Position numbers and translations under genes: made by a program
Origin: Fidelibacterota bacterium
GTDB taxonomy: Bacteria > Pseudomonadota > Alphaproteobacteria > Rhodospirillales > Rhodospirillaceae
NCBI GenBank assembly: GCA_947475295.1
Contig: CANJLF010000019.1
Span: forward strand, 1-55,527
Direction: 5' to 3'
Length of the DNA: 55,527 bases
Notes under the pieces: generated by a model
What the model saw: only the letters and a program-made list of their open reading frames with translations
Databases searched by the model: none
What the model was told of the DNA's origin: nothing
Shown: positions 48,910-55,527 of the stretch, piece after piece
How the letters are laid out: each line of letters begins with the position of its first letter
Numbering within the stretch: the first letter of the stretch is position 1

Positions 48910-50568
48910 GTGTATATCTACGATAAATTCGACCACACCATCACCCGTGAACGGGTCGCCGAGTTCAGCCAGCAGGTGGCGCGCCGCCTGACCGGCGAGT
49001 TGTCGGAAGACCAGTTCCGCCCCTTGCGTCTGATGAACGGGCTTTATCTGCAGCTGCACGCCTACATGCTGCGCGTGGCCATTCCTTACGGCACGCTGTC
49101 GTCGAAGCAAGTCCGCAAACTGGCCGATATCGCGAAGAAGTACGACCGCGACTACGGCCATTTCACCACCCGCCAGAATATCCAATACAATTGGATCAAG
49201 CTGGAACAGGTGCCGGAGATTCTCGCCGAACTGGCGAGCGTCGAGATGCACGCCAACCAGACGTCGGGCAACTGCATCCGCAACGTCACGGCCGATCAAT
49301 TTGCCGGCGTCGCGGGCGATGAGCTCGAAGACCCGCGCATCATTTCGGAAATCATCCGCCAATGGTCGACGTTTCACCCGGAATTCTCGTTCCTGCCGCG
49401 CAAGTTCAAGTTTGCCGTGACCGGGGCGGCCAAGGATCGCGCCGCCATCCAGTTTCACGATATCGGAATCCAAGTCGTCAAGAACGATGCCGGCGAAACC
49501 GGCTATGCGGTCTATGTCGGCGGCGGCATGGGGCGTACGCCGGTCGTCGCCCCCCTGATCAAGCCCTTTGTCGCGCGCACCGAGCTGCTGTCCTATCTTG
49601 AAGCCTGCCTGCGCGTGTACAACCTGCATGGCCGCCGCGACAATATGTATAAGGCGCGCATCAAGATTCTGGTGCGTGACTTGGGTCCGGCGGAATACGC
49701 GCGCCAGGTGGAAGAAATGTGGCCGCTGACGCGCGCGGCTGGCGTTGATATCGAACCGGCGGAAGAAGCCCGTATCCGTGCGTTCTTTGCGCCGCCTCCT
49801 TACGAAAAAATCGCTGAGCCGGTGGCTTCGTTCGTCGATGCCAGAGCCAAGACCCGCGCTTTTGCCCAATGGGTTCAAACCAACGTGCATACGCACAAAG
49901 TTGCTGGCTACGGCGCTGTGACCATTTCCCTGAAGCCCATCGGCGGTATCCCCGGCGATGCCTCCAGCGCGCAGATGCATGCCATCGCCGACCTGGCCGA
50001 CACATACAGCCTGGGCGAAGTGCGTGTGACACACGTGCAGAACCTTGTCCTGCCCAATGTCAAGCAAGCCGATCTTTTCGCCGTCTGGCAGCGCCTGGGC
50101 GAAATCGGCTTCGCCGAAGCCAATATCGGCTTGGTGACCGATATCATCGCTTGCCCGGGCCTCGATTATTGCTCGCTCGCCAACGCGCGTTCGATTCCGG
50201 TCGCGCAGCAGCTTAGCGAACGCTTCGCTGACCTCGACCGCCAGCACATCATTGGTCCGCTGCAGATCAAAATCTCGGGCTGCATCAATGCCTGCGGGCA
50301 TCATCATGCCGGACATATCGGCATCCTCGGCGTCGATAAGGCCGGCCAGGAGTTCTATCAGATCACCCTGGGCGGCGCCGGCGATGAAACCGCCAGCATC
50401 GGCACGCTCCTGGGCCCCGGTTTTGCGGGCGAGGACATTGTGGGCGCGGTCGATAAGGTCGTGAATACTTATCTTGAGCTGCGTCAAGCGCCCAGCGAGA
50501 CCTTCATTGAAGCCTATCGCCGTGTTGGTGCGACGCCCTTCAAGGAGAGCCTCTATGGCCGTCGTTGA
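48910..50568 (+). CDS. cysI: Sulfite reductase hemoprotein (beta subunit)
   Basis: Reduces sulfite to sulfide using siroheme and a 4Fe-4S cluster. From GTG 48910 (VYIYDKFDHTITRERVAEF) it is 552 residues, normal for this clade; the frame is open back to 48379 but that part is a shadow of cobA and DUF2849. Cluster/siroheme cysteines are CPGLDYC near residue 416 and CINAC near 458, followed by GHHHAGHIGILG. The ferredoxin-like halves are visible (RLMNGLYLQLHAYMLRVAIPYG; TTRQNIQYNWIKLEQVPEIL). No flavoprotein CysJ gene is present, so a ferredoxin or another donor is likely. Confidence 0.95.
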   Translation: MYIYDKFDHTITRERVAEFSQQVARRLTGELSEDQFRPLRLMNGLYLQLHAYMLRVAIPYGTLSSKQVRKLADIAKKYDRDYGHFTTRQNIQYNWIKLEQVPEILAELASVEMHANQTSGNCIRNVTADQFAGVAGDELEDPRIISEIIRQWSTFHPEFSFLPRKFKFAVTGAAKDRAAIQFHDIGIQVVKNDAGETGYAVYVGGGMGRTPVVAPLIKPFVARTELLSYLEACLRVYNLHGRRDNMYKARIKILVRDLGPAEYARQVEEMWPLTRAAGVDIEPAEEARIRAFFAPPPYEKIAEPVASFVDARAKTRAFAQWVQTNVHTHKVAGYGAVTISLKPIGGIPGDASSAQMHAIADLADTYSLGEVRVTHVQNLVLPNVKQADLFAVWQRLGEIGFAEANIGLVTDIIACPGLDYCSLANARSIPVAQQLSERFADLDRQHIIGPLQIKISGCINACGHHHAGHIGILGVDKAGQEFYQITLGGAGDETASIGTLLGPGFAGEDIVGAVDKVVNTYLELRQAPSETFIEAYRRVGATPFKESLYGRR

Positions 50569-51067
50569 TCGCAACGGGCCCATCGCCGACAAATGGACGC
50601 GGCTCGCTGACGATGCGCCGGTGCCGAGGGCCGCGTCGGTGATCGTGTCATTCGCGCGCCTTAAGAACGAACACAACAGCCTGTTCTCCACAGCGGCCGG
50701 TGTCGGCGTCGAAATCGCGGGCGATGTGAATCTGAAGGAACTGGAGCCGTTCCTGCCGCGCCTTGGCGTTATCGTCGTGCGCTTTGCGACCATGCGCGAC
50801 GGCCGTGTATTCTCCATTGGCCGTCTCTTGCGTGAACAGTACCGCTACAGCGCCGACATGCGCGCTGTCGGCGATTTCATCCCAGACCAAGCGTTGTTCC
50901 TGCTGCGTTGCGGGTTCACGTCGTTCGAAGTCGCGGAAAACTTCCCGCTCGCGTCCTTTAAGCAGTCTTTGGCGGCTTACAGTACCTGGTATCAGCGGGC
51001 TACCGACCGCGCTACTACGGTGCGGGACCTGCGGCGCGAGAACGCGCCCAGTGGGAGCAAATCATGA
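50555..51067 (+). CDS. DUF934 domain-containing protein (sulfite reductase-associated)
   Basis: A 170-residue protein of the DUF934 family, regularly placed between cysI and cysH in proteobacteria and sometimes annotated as an oxidoreductase, without proof. ATG 50555 (MAVVDRNGPIADKWTRL) has an AAGGAG SD 7 bp upstream and lies inside the last 14 bp of cysI. Conserved parts are FATMRDGRVFSIGRLLREQYRY and FIPDQALFLLRCGFTSFEV. It overlaps cysH by ATGA, so the three genes are translationally coupled. Confidence 0.9.
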   Translation: MAVVDRNGPIADKWTRLADDAPVPRAASVIVSFARLKNEHNSLFSTAAGVGVEIAGDVNLKELEPFLPRLGVIVVRFATMRDGRVFSIGRLLREQYRYSADMRAVGDFIPDQALFLLRCGFTSFEVAENFPLASFKQSLAAYSTWYQRATDRATTVRDLRRENAPSGSKS

Positions 51068-51786
51068 GCAGCGCTCTTGCCCGCCGCCTTGAACTTTTGA
51101 ATAAACGCTACGACGGCGCCGCGCCGCGCGACATTTTGCGCGGCATGATCCATGACGAGTTTCCAGGCCGCGTTGCGTTGGTGTCGTCCTTTGGCGCGGA
51201 ATCCGCTGCACTCCTGCATTTGATATCAGAGATTGATCGCAGCGCGCCGGTGGTCTTCCTCGACACCGGAAAGCTGTTCGGCGAAACCAAGAAGTACCGC
51301 GACCAGCTGATCGATCTGTTGGGCTTGACCGGCGTGCGCTCGGTCAAGCCCGATCCTGTCGCTTTGGCGGCGCGTGATCCCAAGGGAGTTTTGTGGTCGC
51401 AGAATCCCGATGCCTGCTGCGCTTTGCGCAAAGTCGAGCCGCTGGAACGGGCGTTAGCCCCGTTCGACGCGTGGTTCACGGGCCGCAAGGCTTTCCAGGC
51501 TGCTACGCGCGCGACGCTGCCGGTGTTCGAGATCGAGAACGGACGCATTAAGATCAATCCGATCGTGCGCTGGACCAAGACCGATCTGGATGCCTACTTC
51601 ACGGCGCACGACCTTCCGCACCATCCGCTTGAGGCCGATGGCTATCTCAGCATCGGGTGCATGCCCTGCACCAGCCGGGTCGAGCCCGGTGAGGATGCGC
51701 GCGCCGGCCGTTGGCGCGGCAGCGATAAGGTCGAGTGCGGGATTCATCTACCGGCCGGCCAAACGCCTGCCCGCGCCGAACCATAA
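51064..51786 (+). CDS. cysH: Adenylylsulfate (APS) reductase, assimilatory
   Basis: Reduces APS to sulfite with thioredoxin. The 240-residue protein has a PP-loop-like start (VALVSSFGAESAALLHL), the cysteine pair in DACCALRKVEPL (about 118-119) and GCMPC (about 199-202) that bind a 4Fe-4S cluster, and the catalytic Cys in ECGIH near the C terminus. The cluster cysteines mark it as APS-specific, not PAPS-specific. The start ATG overlaps the DUF934 stop. Confidence 0.95.
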   Translation: MSSALARRLELLNKRYDGAAPRDILRGMIHDEFPGRVALVSSFGAESAALLHLISEIDRSAPVVFLDTGKLFGETKKYRDQLIDLLGLTGVRSVKPDPVALAARDPKGVLWSQNPDACCALRKVEPLERALAPFDAWFTGRKAFQAATRATLPVFEIENGRIKINPIVRWTKTDLDAYFTAHDLPHHPLEADGYLSIGCMPCTSRVEPGEDARAGRWRGSDKVECGIHLPAGQTPARAEP

Positions 51787-51801
51787 TCGCAGCACCCGCC
51801 C

Positions 51802-52518
51802 ATGACCACTGGCCTGATCCTCAATACGCGCGCCCCGCTCTATCAGGAGCGCTTTCACGATGCCTTCGGCGACTTGCCCTGGGCGATTTTCGATTGCGCG
51901 GTCGCGCGGCCCGAGCCGGCGGGCGATATGCACACACCGACGCCGCGCGCTTTCGACGCGCTTATTTTTACCAGCCAGATCGCGATCATGGCTTGGGTGC
52001 CCTCAGGGGGCTGGCTGAACAAGAAGGTTTACGCGGTCGGTGAGGGTACGGCGCAGGCCGCCGTCGCGGCTGGCTACACCAACGTCATCCAAACCGGCTT
52101 AAATGTCGACGATATGCGGCGCTATCTTGCCACGGCCGATTTTGGGACCGCGTTCTATCCGTCAGCCGATGAGGTCAGCGCCGACCTGTCCCTGGAATTT
52201 CCCGGCCGCATCCGCCGCGAGGTGGCCTACAAAATGGTGCCGCGTGCCGACCTGCCGCAACAGATCATAACGCCGGCTCTCAAAGGAACACCCATCGTCG
52301 CGCCGTTGTTCTCACGCCGCGCCGCCGATATTCTGTCGGGCCTGCTTGGGAAAGCCGGTATCACGGCGGACAATGCACGGATCACGGCGATAGGCATCAG
52401 TGCCAACGTCTTCGCGTCGGATACCGGCCCGTGGCGCCATCGCGTGGCGGCCGAACAGCCGACCCTGGAGGCCCTGGTCGCCAAGACGGGTGAAATGATC
52501 GAAAGTTTGAGCGCGTAA
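51802..52518 (+). CDS. hemD: Uroporphyrinogen-III synthase family protein
   Basis: HemD closes hydroxymethylbilane to uroporphyrinogen III with inversion of ring D. The 238-residue protein shows the two-domain pattern: GLILNTRAPLYQERF at the N terminus, FDALIFTSQIAIMAWV, KVYAVGEGTAQAAVAAGYTNV, and VAPLFSRRAADILSGLL in the second domain. Overall identity in this family is low, so the call rests on motif order and context. It lies 15 bp after cysH and 12 bp before hemB. hemC is not in the window. Confidence 0.85.
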   Translation: MTTGLILNTRAPLYQERFHDAFGDLPWAIFDCAVARPEPAGDMHTPTPRAFDALIFTSQIAIMAWVPSGGWLNKKVYAVGEGTAQAAVAAGYTNVIQTGLNVDDMRRYLATADFGTAFYPSADEVSADLSLEFPGRIRREVAYKMVPRADLPQQIITPALKGTPIVAPLFSRRAADILSGLLGKAGITADNARITAIGISANVFASDTGPWRHRVAAEQPTLEALVAKTGEMIESLSA

Positions 52519-52530
52519 GGAGTTCGCCAT

Positions 52531-53541
<1,011 letters not shown>

Positions 53542-53543
53542 AT

Positions 53544-54191
53544 GTGAGCGCCTCAGGGCAAGGGGACGGAGAAACCGCGTCGCCCGCGGCTTCGCCCATG
53601 GTTTCCGATGCGAAGCCGATGTTTCCTTTGATGCTCGATATTTCGGCTATTCCTATCATGGTCATCGGCGGCGCGGGCGTGCTTCCTCGCGTCATCGCGC
53701 TCGATGAACATGCCGCCGCTAACGTTCATGTCTTCGCCGAGGCGCCCGCGCCCGAATTAGTGGCGGTGGCCGGCGCACGTATGCAAAAACGTTGGCCGGA
53801 ACCTGCCGACTTTGCGCGCATTCACCCCAAGCTGGTCTTTATCGTCGACGTGGATGACGCCCTAGCCGCATCTCTCCATGGCGGGGCCCGCGCGTCCGGG
53901 GCGCTGGTGCACGTTCAGGATCGCATCCCGTTTTGCGACTTCCATCTGCCGGCGCGTGTGCGCCGCGGCCACCTCCAGGTGACGGTGTCCACCGACGGCA
54001 CCGCCGCCGGGCTTTCACGCCATATCCGAGAATATCTCGAAACTTATATCTTTGGCCCGGAATGGGAGGCCCGTGTCGACGAAGTTGCGGCGGCGCGGCG
54101 CAAATGGAAGTTAGAAGGCCTGTCGTTCGCCGCCCTGGGCAAGGCGGTCGCCGATCTCGTGACGGCGCGCGGCTGGCTGAAGCGGCCATAA
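53544..54191 (+). CDS. Precorrin-2 dehydrogenase / siroheme synthase N-terminal-type protein (CysG-N/Met8-like)
   Basis: Oxidises precorrin-2 with NAD+ to sirohydrochlorin, and in some members inserts iron to give siroheme. The 215-residue protein lacks the methyltransferase half of CysG, which is supplied here by CobA. The NAD motif is GGAGVLPRVIAL (residues about 38-49). Typical later segments are HVQDRIPFCDFHLPARVRRG and VSTDGTAAGLSRHIREYLE. GTG 53544 is chosen; TTG 53538 overlaps the hemB stop, and ATG 53598 would remove an extra Ser/Ala-rich leader. It is the last gene of the cluster. Confidence 0.88.
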   Translation: MSASGQGDGETASPAASPMVSDAKPMFPLMLDISAIPIMVIGGAGVLPRVIALDEHAAANVHVFAEAPAPELVAVAGARMQKRWPEPADFARIHPKLVFIVDVDDALAASLHGGARASGALVHVQDRIPFCDFHLPARVRRGHLQVTVSTDGTAAGLSRHIREYLETYIFGPEWEARVDEVAAARRKWKLEGLSFAALGKAVADLVTARGWLKRP

Positions 54192-54347
54192 ATAGGCAAA
54201 TCGTCATCGCTCGGCTCTTCACCGGCGCTTGTCCTCTCGCTAGGATAACCTTCCCAGGTTGCCGATCTATTCTCGGTCCCCACTGTGGAAGCGGCGGTGT
54301 AGGAGAGGCGCGATGACCACGCAGCCCTACGTCCGGCGGTCCCCGTA

Positions 54348-55382
54348 ATGAGCGAGAGTCTCGAAACCGCACTTGCTTTTGGCGGCGTCCTGGCGGTGTT
54401 GGCGCTGGCCTTCGTTCTCATCCAGCGTCTTCGGTCAATCCGCGATATGCGCGTCCTGTCGGCCGATATGAGGTTGGCTGAAAATGTCGCGCGTATCGGC
54501 TACTGGAGCCGGCCCATCAATTCCAACCATACGGTGTGGTCCGCCGGCATGTTCGAAATCTTCGGACAGGATGCCAACCGTTTTACCCCGACGATCGAAA
54601 GTGTGAACGCGCTTTTCCTGCCGCAGGATTTGGAAGCCATACAAGCCATCACAAATACCGATGTCGCGGGTCACAAAGGCGGCGATATCGAGGCCCGCAT
54701 TCGCTGCCCGGACGGCAAGATCAAAGACGTCACGGTCGCGATCCGTTACCGCGTCTCAAAGTCCGACAAGATTCTCGGCTTATTCGGCATTGTCGCCGAT
54801 ATCACGGCGCGCAAAGCCGCGGAACGCGCGACCAGTGAGCGCGAAGACCAATTACAGCGTGCCGTATCGGCCATGGGCGCGGCGATTTGGGACTAGGACA
54901 TTGCCTCCGACCGGCTCTTCGCCGGGCCGCGCTTCGCTGAAATCCTGGGAATCGATCCTGAAAGTTTCAATCCGACGATGACCTTGCACCATCAGCTTTG
55001 TCATCCCGACGATTTGCCGTTGGTTCAGGAGTCCTTTCGCGCCCATGTCAGGACCGGCATTCCCTATTCCGTTGAATACCGCATGCGTCACAGCGCCGGG
55101 CATTACATCTGGGTTCTCAGCCGCGGCCGTGTCTCCACTTACGTTGAGCAGCGGCCGGTGCGCGTTGTTGGTACGGTCGTTGACGTCACCGAACGGCGTG
55201 AAGCGCAAAAGGAACTGCGCCGCAGCCGCGAATCCCTGGAACTTGCCATGCGGGCGTCCCAAGCCGGCCACTTCGACGTTTTAACGGATTCCGGGGATGC
55301 CTATTGGTCGCCGCGCGCGCTCGAAATTCTCGGTGTCAAAGACCCGGCGTTCCAGCCGCAGATGCAAACTTTGCCACAGCTA
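54348..55382 (+). pseudogene. Membrane-anchored multi-PAS sensor protein gene, disrupted by an amber codon and an IS insertion
   Basis: The gene opens at ATG 54348 with one membrane helix (LAFGGVLAVLALAFVLI), then PAS domain 1 (LAENVARIGYWSRPI...GLFGIVADITARK). A second PAS begins RAVSAMGAAIWD and meets TAG at 54894. The same frame continues at once with DIASDRLFAGPRFAEILGIDPESF...VVDVTERREAQKEL, and a third PAS starts ESLELAMRASQAGHF. WD-stop-D is consistent with a WDWD motif in which TGG became TAG. At 55383 the sequence changes to an IS end, removing the output domain (kinase or cyclase unknown). The gene is not functional as it stands. Confidence 0.85.
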
Positions 55383-55527
55383 GGGTCAGGACTCATTGAT
55401 CATAGCCAGAAGATGACGGTTGCGGCGATATAAATGGCTGACATGAAGGTGTGGGCGCATCGGTCGTAACGAGTGTGGATGCGTCGCCAGTCCTTGAGCC
55501 TGCCGAACATGTTCTCGATCCAGTGAC
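55383..55527. mobile_element. IS5-family insertion sequence, one end (continues outside window)
   Basis: From about 55383 (GGGTCAGGACTCATTGATC) the sequence no longer fits the PAS gene and instead carries the 3' end of an IS5-type transposase. The likely terminal repeat starts at GGGTCAGGACTC, next to CTAG, a target motif used by several IS5-group elements. The other end, and so the target duplication, is not visible. Confidence 0.8.
55400..55527 (-). CDS. IS5 family transposase, C-terminal fragment (5' part outside window)
   Basis: The minus strand encodes HWIENMFGRLKDWRRIHTRYD and ends IAATVIFWL before TGA at 55402-55400. This is the conserved C-terminal block of IS5-group DDE transposases, with the catalytic Glu in IEN and the K/R seven residues later. 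Only 42 codons including the stop are in the window. The gene is cut by the window edge and not visibly broken. Confidence 0.88.
   Translation of the reverse strand, partial: HWIENMFGRLKDWRRIHTRYDRCAHTFMSAIYIAATVIFWL

Noticed and set aside
48751-50817. 688-codon open frame antisense to cysI
   Set aside because: Antisense shadow of cysI and neighbours, with no SD and no domain pattern.

Overview
The window is 55.5 kb of about 60% GC chromosomal DNA from an alphaproteobacterium. The lineage call rests on a GcrA-type cell-cycle regulator, a NepR-like anti-sigma factor with two EcfG-type promoters (GGAAC-N16-CGTT), a phasin, the recA-alaS-icd neighbourhood, a trxB/lrp divergent pair, a fused cysNC, and the cobA-DUF2849-cysI-DUF934-cysH sulfate cluster. 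Genus cannot be read from the sequence. Most genes are housekeeping and densely packed. The window opens inside recA and closes inside an IS5-like transposase gene.

Layout. 1-9.4 kb: recA 3' end, alaS, a phasin with its own promoter and terminator, a MoxR ATPase/VWA pair, crcB, a Cys-rich protein, carbonic anhydrase and icd. 9.4-16.3 kb: a LOG-family protein, two tandem cytochromes c', a triheme cytochrome c, a membrane protein, a LysM protein, then psd-pssA (phosphatidylethanolamine synthesis). 16.3-22.2 kb: a tripartite RND efflux operon (outer-membrane lipoprotein, adaptor, pump) with a clear promoter and a palindromic operator candidate. 22.3-35.6 kb: uvrB, an aspartate aminotransferase, a GNAT protein, a LysR regulator, trxB, an Lrp regulator, greA, carA-carB and a YqeY-like protein. 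35.8-40.6 kb: dnaG-rpoD and a CAT-anticodon tRNA. 40.9-43.3 kb: gcrA, a cold-shock protein, then a partly decayed general-stress locus (PRC-barrel remnant, NepR, sigma-like remnant, BON lipoprotein). 43.3-54.2 kb: cysD-cysNC, a lone amino-acid binding protein, and a co-directional run cobA-DUF2849-cysI-DUF934-cysH-hemD-hemB-met8 that joins sulfate reduction to siroheme synthesis. 54.3-55.5 kb: a PAS sensor gene broken by an in-frame amber codon and then by an IS5-like element.

Most interesting signal. The 11-mer GGTCCTCCCCC, an anti-Shine-Dalgarno-like sequence, occurs in four predicted hairpin loops at two unlinked loci. One copy is in the terminator loop of the phasin mRNA. Three are in a row on the minus strand of the 463-bp gap between a LysR gene and a GNAT gene, where the last hairpin is a 14-bp perfect stem followed by a short T-run. 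Both loci also carry a further hairpin with a C-rich CCTCCC-type loop. This resembles the alphaproteobacterial anti-SD-loop sRNAs (cuckoo/CcsR, MmgR), and MmgR is known to affect phasins and PHB granules. Other notable items are a deletion scar joining two truncated convergent genes (about 41.97 kb), an Ala/Lys/Pro-rich extension of RpoD with five perfect 15-bp repeats, a DnaG lacking three of four expected zinc ligands, and a TGCA-rich repeat pair around the phasin promoter.
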